The notes: generated from the sequence alone by a model not told the origin. Positions 7,524 through 16,980 are shown, numbered from the stretch's first letter. The stretch is 64,000 nucleotides of DNA from Tsukamurella paurometabola (GCF_900631615.1 NZ_LR131273.1:2512850-2576849); one strand, 5' to 3'. Translations and numbers: made by a program.

Positions 7524-8930
7524 GTGCGGCACTTTCACCACCCCGACTCCGTGCGTGCGGCCGAGGCGCCCCTCCTCGCCGCCCTGCCCGACGGTGCCCT
7601 CATGCGCCGCGCCGCGTACGGACTGGCGCGGGTCTGCGCGGCCGAGCTGTCGGTGCGCACGGGCGGCACGTCGGGCCGCCGCGTGACGCTGCTCGTCGGC
7701 TCCGGCGATAACGGCGGGGACGCACTCCACGCCGGCGCCCTCCTGCGCCGCCGCGGCGTCGCTGTCGAGGCGGTGCTGCTCGCGCCCGACCGCGCCCACG
7801 CCGCGGGCCTGCGGGCGCTGCGGCGCGCCGGGGGCCGGATCGTCGCCGCCCCGGACCGCCCGGACCTGGTGGTGGACGGCATCGTCGGGATCAGCGCCCG
7901 CGGCGCGCTCCGCCCCGAGGCCGCGGCCGTCGTCGCCGGGCTCGCCGCGCCGATCGTCGCCGCCGACACGCCCTCCGGCGTGGACGTGCGCACGGGCGTC
8001 GTCCACGGACCGGCCGTCGCCGCCGCGGTCACCGTCGCGTTCGGGGCGCTCAAGCCCGTGCACGCCCTCGCTCCCGCGCACTGCGGCCGCGTCGAGCTCG
8101 TCGACATCGGGCTCGCGCTCGGGACGGGCGAGCTGCGCGCCTACGACGACGCCGACCTGGCCGCGCGCTGGCCGGTCCCCGGCCCCGCCGACGACAAGTA
8201 CAGCCTCGGCGTGCTCGGCGTCGTCGCGGGCGGCGAGGCCTACCCGGGCGCCGCCGTGCTGGCGACGGGAGCGGCGATCCGCGCCACGTCGGGGATGGTC
8301 CGGTACGCCGGCACCGCCCGCGCCGCCGTCCTCGCGGCGTGGCCCGAGGCGGTCGCGAGTGACGATGTCGCCGACGCCGGGCGCGTCCAGGCCTGGGCCG
8401 CCGGCCCCGGCATGGGCGTCGACGGCGCCGCCGCGGACCGGCTGGCCCGGGTCCTCGACCAGGACCTCCCGACGGTGCTCGACGCGGACGCCCTGACCCT
8501 GCTGGCCGAGCACCCGGGGTTGCTGGCGGGACGTACCGCCCCGACGGTGCTCACCCCGCACGCCGGGGAGTTCGCGCGGCTCGTGGGTCCCATCGGCAAC
8601 GACCGGGTCGCGGCCGCGCGGGAGGCGGCCCGCGAGCTCGACGCGACGGTGCTGCTCAAGGGGCACGTCACGGTGATCGCCGCGCCCGACGGCACCGCCG
8701 TGGCCGACACCGCGGGGTCGTCGTGGGCCGCCACGCCCGGGTCGGGCGACGTGCTGACCGGCCTCGTCGGCAAGCTCCTCGCCTCGGGGCTCACGCCGCT
8801 CGACGCCGCCGCCTGCGCCGCGCGGGTGCACGGCCTCGCCGCGGCCCGCGCCGCAGACGGTGCGCCGACGCACGCCGCCGCGATCAGCGCGGCGGTGCCG
8901 GGCGTCCTGCGCGCCGTGCTGCGCGACTAG
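7524..8930 (+). CDS. nnrD: Bifunctional NAD(P)H-hydrate epimerase / ADP-dependent NAD(P)H-hydrate dehydratase
   Basis: This enzyme repairs hydrated NADH/NADPH (NAD(P)HX): the N-terminal domain epimerises R- to S-NAD(P)HX and the C-terminal ribokinase-like domain dehydrates it using ADP. The 468-residue protein shows the epimerase nucleotide loop LVGSGDNGGDAL near residue 54 and ADTPSGVDV, then the dehydratase part with KYSLGVLGV, AAGPGMG, DADALTLL, LTPHAGEFARL and the catalytic GSGDVLTG near residue 409. The length is normal for the fusion. It is 12 bases upstream of alr and probably starts the nnrD-alr-hydrolase-tsaE operon. Confidence 0.95.
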   Translation: MRHFHHPDSVRAAEAPLLAALPDGALMRRAAYGLARVCAAELSVRTGGTSGRRVTLLVGSGDNGGDALHAGALLRRRGVAVEAVLLAPDRAHAAGLRALRRAGGRIVAAPDRPDLVVDGIVGISARGALRPEAAAVVAGLAAPIVAADTPSGVDVRTGVVHGPAVAAAVTVAFGALKPVHALAPAHCGRVELVDIGLALGTGELRAYDDADLAARWPVPGPADDKYSLGVLGVVAGGEAYPGAAVLATGAAIRATSGMVRYAGTARAAVLAAWPEAVASDDVADAGRVQAWAAGPGMGVDGAAADRLARVLDQDLPTVLDADALTLLAEHPGLLAGRTAPTVLTPHAGEFARLVGPIGNDRVAAAREAARELDATVLLKGHVTVIAAPDGTAVADTAGSSWAATPGSGDVLTGLVGKLLASGLTPLDAAACAARVHGLAAARAADGAPTHAAAISAAVPGVLRAVLRD

Positions 8931-8942
8931 GCTGGCAGCGCC

Positions 8943-10082
8943 ATGAAGACATCGATTCCCGCGACCGGGCTGGAGCGGCTGACCGCGCAGATCGACCTCG
9001 GCACGATCGCGCACAACACGCGGATCGTGGCGGACCACGCCCCCGGCGCCGCCGTGATGGCCGTGCTCAAAGCCGACGCCTACGGTCACGGCGCCCTGCA
9101 GGTCGCGCGGGCGGTCCTCGCCGGCGGCGCCACCGAGATCGGGGTGACCACGGTCGACGAGGCGGTTGCGCTCCGCGAGGGCGGCGTCACCGCGCCACTG
9201 CTCAGCTGGCTCAGCACGAGCGGCTTCGAGCGGGCCATCGACGCCGACGTGCGGATCGGTGTCAGCTCGCCGCGGCAACTGGCCGCCGTCGTGGCCGCGG
9301 CGAGGACCGTCGGCCGGCCCGCGATCGTCCACGCGAAGGTCGACACCGGCTTGAACCGCAACGGCGTCGCGCCGGACGAGTGGCCGGCCCTGCGCGAGGG
9401 CCTGATCGCGGCGGAGCGGGACGGCACCGTCGAACTGCAGGGTCTCTTCACGCACCTCGCGCACGGCGATGAGCCGGAACACCCCTTCCTCGACGTGCAG
9501 CGCGACGCCCTGGCCGCCACCGTCGCCGATGCTCGCGCGCACGGATTGACGCCCACGCAGGTGCACGCCGCGAACTCGGCCGCGACGCTCACGCGCCCGG
9601 ACCTGCATTTCGACCTCGTGCGTCCGGGGATCGCGCTCTACGGCGGAGTGCCGGTGCCCGGCAGGGACTTCGGGTTGCGGCCCGCACTGACCTTCGCCGC
9701 GCCCGTCATCCTGGTCAAGCGGCTCCGTAAGGGCGACGGGGTGAGCTACGGCCACACCTGGATCGCGCCGCGCGACACCGTCGTCGGGCTGATACCCGCG
9801 GGCTACGCCGACGGCGTGTGGCGCCCCCTGAGCGGCCGCATCGAGGTGGCGATCGGCGGGCGGCGGTTCCCGCAGGTGGGCCGGGTCTGCATGGACCAGA
9901 GCGTGATCGACCTCGGGCCCGACGGTGGCGGGGTGTCCGAGGGCGACACCGCCGTGCTGTTCGGCGACGCTCCCGGTGCCGATGTCGCCGCCGACTGGGC
10001 CGAGAAGGTCGGCACCATCGACTACGAGATCCTCACCGGCGTCCGCGGGCGCGCCGTCCGGACGTACACGGGGGAGCAGTGA
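8943..10082 (+). CDS. alr: Alanine racemase
   Basis: Alr is a PLP enzyme interconverting L- and D-alanine for peptidoglycan. The 379-residue protein has the PLP-lysine motif AVLKADAYGHG (K43), AKVDTGLNRNG, the dimer-partner tyrosine motif VSYGHTW, and GRVCMDQSVIDLG. The length is normal. Its stop overlaps the next GTG by four bases (GTGA), so the following hydrolase and tsaE are probably translated in series from one mRNA. Confidence 0.97.
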   Translation: MKTSIPATGLERLTAQIDLGTIAHNTRIVADHAPGAAVMAVLKADAYGHGALQVARAVLAGGATEIGVTTVDEAVALREGGVTAPLLSWLSTSGFERAIDADVRIGVSSPRQLAAVVAAARTVGRPAIVHAKVDTGLNRNGVAPDEWPALREGLIAAERDGTVELQGLFTHLAHGDEPEHPFLDVQRDALAATVADARAHGLTPTQVHAANSAATLTRPDLHFDLVRPGIALYGGVPVPGRDFGLRPALTFAAPVILVKRLRKGDGVSYGHTWIAPRDTVVGLIPAGYADGVWRPLSGRIEVAIGGRRFPQVGRVCMDQSVIDLGPDGGGVSEGDTAVLFGDAPGADVAADWAEKVGTIDYEILTGVRGRAVRTYTGEQ

Positions 10083-11146
10083 ACGACGACCGCGGCCGTA
10101 TCCACATCCCCGCGCGCCCGCCAGGGCCGGCGCTGCTTGCCGGGCTCGGCACGGGGGTCGCGGTCGCCGCGCTGACGGGGATCGCCGCCGCCGCAAGGGC
10201 TCTCGGCGTGCGCGGCGCGGGCGAGGATCCCGTCTCGCCCGACGATCTGGTGTTCCGGGCCGACCGGGAGTCGATCGTCATGAGCACCGACGGGGTGCCG
10301 CTGCACGTCCGTGAGGTCGGCCCCCGGTCCGCCCCGGTGACGGTGCTCTTCGTGCACGGCTTCACGCTGCGCACGGCGTCGTGGGTGCTCGTGCGGAACG
10401 AGCTGCGGGCCCGATGGGGCGACGACGTGCGGATGGTCTTCCCGGACTGCCGCGGCCACGGCGATTCCGGTGGCTGCACGCCGGAACAGAGCACCGTCGC
10501 GCTGCTCGGCGACGACATCGCCACCCTCCTGCGCGCCCTGGTCCCCGAGGGGCCGGTCGTGCTCGCCGGGCACTCGATGGGCGGCATGGCGATCTGTGGT
10601 TTCGCCACCGGGCACCCCGAGCTGGTCGGCACGCGGGTGGTGGGCGCCGCGCTGCTCGGCACCGCCTCGCACGCGCTCACCGATGCGGGACTGGCCGCGG
10701 CGCTGCGCAACCCGGTGCTCGACGTGGTGCGCACCGCGATCCGCTTCCTGCCCTCGGTGGTGGGCCGCGGTCGCGAGGTGATCAAGCCGATCGCGACGCC
10801 GTTCGTGACGGCGGGCGCGTACGCGCCCGGTGACCGGAGCGCCACGATGACGGACTTCTCGTCGACGATGAGCCTGTCCGCGCCTCTCGGCACCTACGCG
10901 GGGTTCATGCCCGCGCTGGAGGACTACGACGAGCGGGCCGCGCTGCCGGTGCTCCGCCGGATCGCGACGTCGGTGGTGTGCGGCGACCACGACTGGATGA
11001 CGCCCTTGGGCAAGTCCGCGGCGCTCGCGGAGGAGCTCGACTCCGAGCTCATCGTGCTCGCCGACACCGGGCACATGCTGATCCTCGAGTCCGCGCCGCG
11101 GGTGGCGCGGGCCATCGCCGACCTCGTGGCGCGGGTGACCCGGTGA
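10079..11146 (+). CDS. Alpha/beta hydrolase
   Basis: A 355-residue hydrolase with a hydrophobic N-terminal segment (ALLAGLGTGVAVAALTGIAAAARAL, residues about 14-38) that could anchor it to the membrane or act as an uncleaved signal. The catalytic set is visible: LFVHGFTLR (oxyanion), DCRGHGDSG, the nucleophile elbow LAGHSMGGMA, VCGDHDWMTP (Asp) and DTGHMLILE (His). Substrate unknown. The GTG start overlaps the alr stop and its own stop overlaps tsaE (both GTGA). A hydrolase between alr and tsaE is, from memory, common in related genera. Confidence 0.9.
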   Translation: MNDDRGRIHIPARPPGPALLAGLGTGVAVAALTGIAAAARALGVRGAGEDPVSPDDLVFRADRESIVMSTDGVPLHVREVGPRSAPVTVLFVHGFTLRTASWVLVRNELRARWGDDVRMVFPDCRGHGDSGGCTPEQSTVALLGDDIATLLRALVPEGPVVLAGHSMGGMAICGFATGHPELVGTRVVGAALLGTASHALTDAGLAAALRNPVLDVVRTAIRFLPSVVGRGREVIKPIATPFVTAGAYAPGDRSATMTDFSSTMSLSAPLGTYAGFMPALEDYDERAALPVLRRIATSVVCGDHDWMTPLGKSAALAEELDSELIVLADTGHMLILESAPRVARAIADLVARVTR

Positions 11147-11610
11147 GCGGCGGGGTGCGCGGCGACGATGCCCGCGGCGAGCGGGTCCTGCCCGAGGTGG
11201 AGGACACCGAGGCCCTCGGCCGGGAACTCGCCGCCGGTCTCGCCGCCGGCGATCTCGTCATCCTGGACGGCCCGCTCGGGGCCGGCAAGACCGCGCTGAC
11301 CCGCGGAATCGCCGCCGGCCTCGGCGTCACGGGGCGCGTCTCGTCGCCGACGTTCATCATCGCCCGCGAACACCGGCCCGGCGAGCCCGGCGGCCCGGGC
11401 CTCGTCCATGTGGACGCCTACCGTCTCGGCGGACTCGACGAGCTGGACGCCCTCGACCTCGACACCGATCTCGAGGACTGCGTCGTCGTCGTGGAGTGGG
11501 GCGAGGGCGTGGCCGAACGCCTCGCCGACCGGCACCTGATGGTGCGCCTGCGGCGCGCCGAGGGCACGGACGTCCGCACCGTCACCTGGGAGTGGGTCGA
11601 CGGGGCCTGA
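11143..11610 (+). CDS. tsaE: tRNA t6A biosynthesis ATPase TsaE
   Basis: TsaE is the ATPase partner of the TsaB-TsaD complex that adds threonylcarbamoyl to A37 of ANN-decoding tRNAs. The 155-residue protein has Walker A GPLGAGKTALTRG, the SSPTFII segment, HVDAYRLGG, and the Walker-B-like VVVVEWGEGV. The start overlaps the hydrolase stop by four bases. In M. tuberculosis tsaB follows directly (from memory); here four accessory genes separate tsaE from tsaB. Confidence 0.95.
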   Translation: MSGGVRGDDARGERVLPEVEDTEALGRELAAGLAAGDLVILDGPLGAGKTALTRGIAAGLGVTGRVSSPTFIIAREHRPGEPGGPGLVHVDAYRLGGLDELDALDLDTDLEDCVVVVEWGEGVAERLADRHLMVRLRRAEGTDVRTVTWEWVDGA

Positions 11611-11620
11611 CCCGGTCCGT

Positions 11621-12253
11621 TCAGTCCCTCCCGGCGACCGTGCAGATGCACGCGTGATTGCCCTGGGCGTCCGCGAGCACCCAGAAGCTGGGCGCGTGCG
11701 CGTCCGACACCAGGCGGCCGCCCGCCGCGAGGGCGGCGTCGATGCGGCCGCGTGCCTCCCGCGGATCGACCCAGACGTCGAGGTGGAACCGTTGTCGTGG
11801 CGTCTCGTGCGGGTCGGTGTGCTGGAACCACAGGATCGCGTCCGCGCCGTGGGTGCGGACCTCCACGCCCTCGATTCCGGATTGCACCTCGGCACCGAGC
11901 ACAGCCGACCAGAACGGCGCGATCTCCGCGGCGTCGGCGGTGTCGAGGCCCAGCTCGACCACCGAGGATTCCCCGGGGTTCGCGGTGATCTCGCGCTCGC
12001 GGGCGATCTCGGAGAACCGGGCCGCGAGCCTCCGGTCGCGGTCGGTGACGCCGCCGGCGTCGTGGCTGTAGAGCAGCACGTCGACGGTGCCGTACCGCAG
12101 TGTGAGGTCCGGGTGGTGATTCGCGGCCTCCGCCTCGGCGGCGAACGCGGTGACCAGCTCGAGGCCGGCGGTGAAGTCGCGGGTGCGGAATCGGGTGTGC
12201 AGGCCGCGGACGAGCGGCGCCCAGTCGGGGAGGGGATCGGTGTTCTCGCTCAT
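11621..12253 (-). CDS. Pterin-4a-carbinolamine dehydratase-like / glyoxalase (VOC) fusion protein
   Basis: The 210-residue protein appears to have two domains. Residues about 18-90 carry the pterin carbinolamine dehydratase signature: FTAGLELVTAFAAEAEAANHHPDL with H46-H47-P48, then LLYSHDAGGVTDRDRRLA with H64. Residues about 95-208 look like a vicinal-oxygen-chelate domain (VVELGLDTADAAEIAPFWSAVLGAEV, FHLDVWVDPREARGRI, WVLADAQGNHACIC). The substrate is unknown. A GGAG lies just upstream of the ATG, and CACCAT sits six bases before it. It lies on the opposite strand from the tsa genes, inside the accessory block. Confidence 0.85.
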   Translation of the reverse strand: MSENTDPLPDWAPLVRGLHTRFRTRDFTAGLELVTAFAAEAEAANHHPDLTLRYGTVDVLLYSHDAGGVTDRDRRLAARFSEIAREREITANPGESSVVELGLDTADAAEIAPFWSAVLGAEVQSGIEGVEVRTHGADAILWFQHTDPHETPRQRFHLDVWVDPREARGRIDAALAAGGRLVSDAHAPSFWVLADAQGNHACICTVAGRD

Positions 12254-12415
12254 GACTCCATGGTGCTCCCCGGCACCGACGAGTTCGACGGTTCCGCCAT
12301 GTTCGGCTCGTGCGATGCCATAGAGCAGGAGTGCGATGAAGATATGAACGGATCCGGTCGGTGGTGCGGAATCTCCACCCTTCTGACCGGAGGGGCGGCG
12401 ATGCGCCGGCGGGAG

Positions 12416-13279
12416 CTATCGGGCTGGGACCGCGGCGATCTCGGTGATCGCCCGCACGACGGCTCGCGGTTCGTCGAGTGAGACGAAGGTGCGGGCACCG
12501 TCGACCTCGATGAACCGCGTGCCGCCCGGCCGGTCGTCCCCGAACGCGGCCGCGAGCCGGCGCCCCAGCGCGGGCGTGAAGCATCGATCGGCCATGCCCC
12601 AGACCAGCGTCACGGGGCCGGGGAAGTCGCGCATCGCGGGCGACACCCGGGCCAGGTCCGACGGGTCGATCCCGGCGAGCAGCGCCGCGAGGTCGGCGCG
12701 GATCTTCGCGGCGACCTGTGTGGGCCGCGCCCAGGACGCGGTGACCTCCGGGTCGGGGTCGCCGACGAGCAGTCCGAAGCCGATCGGTGAGTGCCGCAGC
12801 GCCGTTGACCGCATCGTCGCCATCAGCGGGCGAATCAGCGCGCGGTGCCGCAGCAGCGCGAAGAGCATCGCGAACGGCTGCGGCGGAAAGGTCTCGAAGG
12901 CGTCGCAATTGGTGAGGACGACCCGGCCGATCAGTTCGGGTCGGTCGCGCAGCAGGTACTGGCAGATGGCGCCGCCCGTGTCGTTGCCGACGAGCGTGCA
13001 GCCCGCCAGGCCCTGATCGTCGATGAAGTCGGCGATCATCCGGGCGACGCCGCGCGGACCGTCGGCGACGGCGTCCGGGCAGGCGATGCGATGCGAGCCC
13101 AGCGGCCACGTGACCGACCAGCAGCGGTGCCCGGCGGCACCGAGCGTGCCGGCGACGCGGTCCCACAGTTGGAGGTCGACGACCGCGCCGTGGACGAACA
13201 GCACGGCCGGGTGTTCGGAGGTCTCAGGGCCGTAGACGTGGAAATCGACGGTGCCGGTGGGGAGGGAGGCGAGGCTCAT
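12416..13279 (-). CDS. Alpha/beta hydrolase with Asp-type nucleophile elbow
   Basis: A 287-residue alpha/beta hydrolase: VLFVHGAVVDLQLW (HG oxyanion turn), nucleophile elbow LVGNDTGGAICQ, VWGMADRCFTP (second acid), and a cap region in between. The elbow G-N-D-x-G has Asp instead of Ser, as in haloalkane dehalogenases and epoxide hydrolases, which suggests chemistry through an ester on Asp. The C-terminal catalytic His is not obvious: the end reads EVDGARTFVSLDEP where relatives often have H-F-x-x-x-E, so activity is uncertain. The ATG at 13279 overlaps the stop of the upstream DUF2834 gene. Confidence 0.85.
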   Translation of the reverse strand: MSLASLPTGTVDFHVYGPETSEHPAVLFVHGAVVDLQLWDRVAGTLGAAGHRCWSVTWPLGSHRIACPDAVADGPRGVARMIADFIDDQGLAGCTLVGNDTGGAICQYLLRDRPELIGRVVLTNCDAFETFPPQPFAMLFALLRHRALIRPLMATMRSTALRHSPIGFGLLVGDPDPEVTASWARPTQVAAKIRADLAALLAGIDPSDLARVSPAMRDFPGPVTLVWGMADRCFTPALGRRLAAAFGDDRPGGTRFIEVDGARTFVSLDEPRAVVRAITEIAAVPAR

Positions 13280-13632
13280 GCGGGGGCTCCTTGCGGTACG
13301 GACGGGGCGCCGCCGGCGGGCTCCGGGGCGGCGCGGCCCGCACGCAGGTAGAGGTACAGGGGGAGCGAGAGCGACAGCCCGACGAGGCACGTCGCGGGGA
13401 TCACGAGCCACCATCGCCGGACCCCGATCCGTCGCGCGTCGCTCGCCGACCAGGCGAGGAAGACGACGATCGACAGCAGCACGTCGGCCGTGAACCCCGC
13501 TGCCGCACCGTTGGCGAACAGGCTCGTCGCGAACAGGGGGAGATCGAGGCCCTCGGCGGCGAAGAAGCCGCCGAAGCAGGCCCACGGCACCACGGTGCCG
13601 ATCACCATCATGACCAGGTAGAACCGCCGCAT
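13276..13632 (-). CDS. DUF2834-like membrane protein
   Basis: A 118-residue protein with three hydrophobic segments: FYLVMMVIGTVVPWACFGGF (4-23), ADVLLSIVVFLAW (about 49-61) and WWLVIPATCLVGLSLSLPLYLYL (about 74-96), with a Pro/Ala-rich tail. It resembles DUF2834 proteins by size, spacing and the PW near the start, but this is recall only. Its stop overlaps the hydrolase start (ATGA, 13276-13279), so the two genes form an operon read away from the TetR gene. Confidence 0.75.
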   Translation of the reverse strand: MRRFYLVMMVIGTVVPWACFGGFFAAEGLDLPLFATSLFANGAAAGFTADVLLSIVVFLAWSASDARRIGVRRWWLVIPATCLVGLSLSLPLYLYLRAGRAAPEPAGGAPSVPQGAPA

Positions 13633-13672
13633 GACACACCCTGTTCGGAGTCGGGGGCTAAGGTCTGAGCGT

Positions 13673-13705
13673 AGTTACGAACACTCGGTATGAAAGTTAC
13701 GTGCA
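13673..13705. promoter_or_regulatory. Direct repeats AGTTACGNNCA, candidate TetR operator
   Basis: AGTTACGAACA at 13673-13683 and AGTTACGTGCA at 13695-13705 are direct repeats 22 bases apart, about two helical turns. They lie in the 79-base gap between the DUF2834-hydrolase operon and the TetR gene. Confidence 0.45.
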
Positions 13706-13711
13706 ACCTGT

Positions 13712-14338
13712 ATGGAAGTCAATGGTGAGGATCGGGGCGGCCGCCGGACCCAGGCGGAGCGCACCGCCGCGACCCGCGCCGCGCTGATCGCCGCGGCCCG
13801 GACGCTGTTCGCGGAGCGCGGCTACGCCGGTGTCGGTACCCAGGCGATCGTCGAGGCCGCGGGCGTCACGCGCGGCGCGCTCTACCACCAGTTCGGCGAC
13901 AAGCGCGGCCTGTTCGAGGCCGTCTTCGACGCGGTCGAGGAGGAGACCGTCAGCAGTGCGGCCCGTGCCGTGCTCGCGGCCGGCGACCTCGATCCGGTCG
14001 ACAGCATGCTGCTCGCGGTCGACACCTTCTTGGAGGCGATCGCGGCCCCGGGCATCACGCGGATCACCATGATCGACGCGCCCGCAGTGCTCGGCTGGGA
14101 GGGCTGGCGCGCCCGCGGGGAGAAGTACGGGCTCGCCGTCATCGAGGGGCTCGTCACGCGGGCGGTCGAACAGGGCTGGATGGCGCCGCAGCCCGTCCGT
14201 CCGCTCGCGCACGTGATCCTCGGCATGCTCGACGAATCCGCCCTCTACGTGACGCGCGCCGACGACCGGGACGCGGCGTCGGCCGAGGTCCGGGCCGTGA
14301 TCGCCCGATTCATCCGCGCGCTCATGCGCACGGATTGA
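13712..14338 (+). CDS. TetR/AcrR-family transcriptional regulator
   Basis: A 208-residue regulator. The N-terminal DNA-binding domain is clear: TRAALIAAARTLFAERGYAGVGTQAIVEAAGVTRGALYHQFGDKRGLF spans residues about 22-70 (helix-turn-helix VGTQAIVEAAGVTRGALYHQF). The C-terminal half is a helical ligand domain ending at LMRTD. Divergent from the DUF2834/hydrolase operon, which it probably represses; ligand unknown. It is 49 bases before tsaB, which has its own promoter. Confidence 0.92.
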   Translation: MEVNGEDRGGRRTQAERTAATRAALIAAARTLFAERGYAGVGTQAIVEAAGVTRGALYHQFGDKRGLFEAVFDAVEEETVSSAARAVLAAGDLDPVDSMLLAVDTFLEAIAAPGITRITMIDAPAVLGWEGWRARGEKYGLAVIEGLVTRAVEQGWMAPQPVRPLAHVILGMLDESALYVTRADDRDAASAEVRAVIARFIRALMRTD

Positions 14339-14375
14339 CCGCCCTCGCGGATTCGGGCGACCGGCCGCGAGGCGG

Positions 14376-14381
14376 TAACCT
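14376..14381 (+). promoter_or_regulatory. -10 hexamer TAACCT, leaderless tsaB
   Basis: TAACCT lies six bases before the tsaB ATG. A local promoter here compensates for the accessory block separating tsaB from tsaE. Confidence 0.55.
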
Positions 14382-14387
14382 GGACAT

Positions 14388-14963
14388 ATGTACGTGCTCG
14401 CCCTGGACACCGCCACGCCGGCGCTCACGGTGGGCATCGTCGACTCCGAGACCGGGGCCGTGCTCGCCCGCCGCGACCGCACCCACGCCCGCGGCCACGC
14501 CGAGGTGCTCGTTCCGTACCTGCTCGAATGCCTCGCCGACGCCGGGCTCGAACGCACCGACCTGGGCGCCGTCATCGTCGGCTGCGGTCCCGGTCCGTTC
14601 ACCGGCCTGCGGGTCGGCATGGCCACCGGAGCCGCGTTCGGCGACGCCCTCGGCATCGAGGTGCACGGCGTGTGCAGCCTCGACGCCATCGCGCACGGCG
14701 AGCCCGGCGATGTGGTGGTCGTGACCGACGCCCGGCGCAAGGAGGTCTACTGGGCCCGGTACGCCGACGGTGTCCGGACCGCGGGCCCGGGCGTCCTCAA
14801 ACCCGCCGAGCTCGACGCCGACGGCGCCCGCGTCGTCGAGGGCTCGCCCACGCCGGCGAGTCTCGTCGCGGTGGGCGAGCATCTGCTCGGCACCGAGCCG
14901 CAGCCGCTCGTACCGCTCTACCTGCGCCGCCCCGACGCCGTCGAAATGGCCGCGCGTGCCTGA
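14388..14963 (+). CDS. tsaB: tRNA t6A biosynthesis protein TsaB
   Basis: TsaB is the non-catalytic ASKHA-fold partner of TsaD in t6A synthesis. The 191-residue protein begins MYVLALDTATPALTVGIVD and has GHAEVLVPYL, the interface loop GCGPGPFTGLRVGMA, and VVTDARRKEVYWARY. The length is slightly short, as in other actinobacteria. rimI starts eight bases before its end. Confidence 0.95.
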   Translation: MYVLALDTATPALTVGIVDSETGAVLARRDRTHARGHAEVLVPYLLECLADAGLERTDLGAVIVGCGPGPFTGLRVGMATGAAFGDALGIEVHGVCSLDAIAHGEPGDVVVVTDARRKEVYWARYADGVRTAGPGVLKPAELDADGARVVEGSPTPASLVAVGEHLLGTEPQPLVPLYLRRPDAVEMAARA

Positions 14964-15422
14964 TATCCCGATCGGACCGCTGCGTCCCGACGAGGCCGAG
15001 CGCTGCGCGGAACTGGAGACCGTCCTGTTCGCCGGCGACAGCCCGTGGCCCGCATCGGCGTTCACGCCCGAGCGGCACACCCGCTTCTTCGCCGCGCGCG
15101 ATGAGACCGCGGGCGGCAGGCTCGTCGGCTATGCCGGGATCGGCCTGCTGGGCAACACCTTCTTCCCCGAGTCCGAGGTCCTCACCATCGGGGTCGACCC
15201 CGAGTACCAGGGCAGGGGAGTGGGGTACGCGCTCCTGCGCACCCTCCTCGACGAGGCCGACCGTCACGGCGGCGCCGTCTTCCTCGAGGTGCGCACGGAC
15301 AACGACACCGCCCGGACCCTGTACGAGCGCAACGGCTTCGCCACCGTCGGGGTGCGGAAGAACTACTACCGGCCGTCCGGGGCCGACGCGTACACGATGA
15401 AGCGGGAAGCGCAGGGACAGCG

Positions 15423-15426
<4 letters not shown>
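14956..15426 (+). CDS. rimI: Ribosomal protein S18 N-alpha-acetyltransferase RimI (GNAT family)
   Basis: The 156-residue GNAT protein has the acetyl-CoA loop [18 protein letters not shown], and [31 protein letters not shown], closely resembling RimI, which acetylates the N-terminus of S18. The GTG at 14956 overlaps tsaB by eight bases and its stop overlaps tsaD by four (ATGA). From memory, tsaB-rimI-tsaD is a common actinobacterial gene order. Substrate in this organism is inferred from the context. Confidence 0.92.
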
Positions 15427-16457
<1,031 letters not shown>

Positions 16458-16469
16458 GGCGCCCGGCAG

Positions 16470-16898
16470 TCAGGACTCCGCGGCGCGGGCCCCCAGCGCC
16501 GCGTTGAGCGCCGTGAGGCCGGAGATGAGCGCCTCCCGGTCGGCCTCGTCGAGGTCGGCCAGGATCGAGCCGATGCCCCGCAGCTTCACGTCGCGATCGC
16601 GGTGGAAGGCGGCGCGGCCCGCGTCGGTCGCGCAGATGCGCTTCGGGCCGGACACCGCACCGTCGGTTTCGAGCAGGCCGTGCTCGATGGCCTTGTTGAC
16701 CTGACGGTTCACGGTGGACTGCTCGAGTTCGAGCTCGGTCGCGATCTCCTTGAGCGTGCTCGGGCCCGCGTAGTCGAGGAGCAGGAGCAGGACGTACGCG
16801 GACCGGTCGAGGTGCAACTCCATCGACCGCGGGCGCGCCCGCATGTGCCGCCCGAGGGCGTTGATCTCCCGCTCGAGGCGGCGCGCCGCGTCGTCCAT
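16470..16898 (-). CDS. MarR-family transcriptional regulator
   Basis: A 142-residue winged-helix protein: DRSAYVLLLLLDYAGPSTLKEIATELELEQSTVNRQVNKAIEHGLLE spans about residues 27-75, followed by wing residues VSGPKRICATDAGRAAF. The ATG at 16898 has a good GAGGAGGAAG ribosome binding site. It is divergent from an MFS exporter 149 bases away, the usual arrangement for a MarR repressor and its efflux target. It converges on tsaD 12 bases from its stop. Confidence 0.92.
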   Translation of the reverse strand: MDDAARRLEREINALGRHMRARPRSMELHLDRSAYVLLLLLDYAGPSTLKEIATELELEQSTVNRQVNKAIEHGLLETDGAVSGPKRICATDAGRAAFHRDRDVKLRGIGSILADLDEADREALISGLTALNAALGARAAES

Positions 16899-16980
16899 GC
16901 TTCCTCCTCGACGATCGATCCGCCGATTCTGTCAGGCCGGCGGAATGTCCGTGTTGCACGGTGCCCGCCCGAGGCATATG

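Noticed and set aside
7473-10196. Long minus-strand frame upstream of and continuous with the 6627-7472 gene
   Set aside because: The N-terminal 900 codons are antisense to nnrD and alr. Only the last part is protein-like; it starts at 7472.
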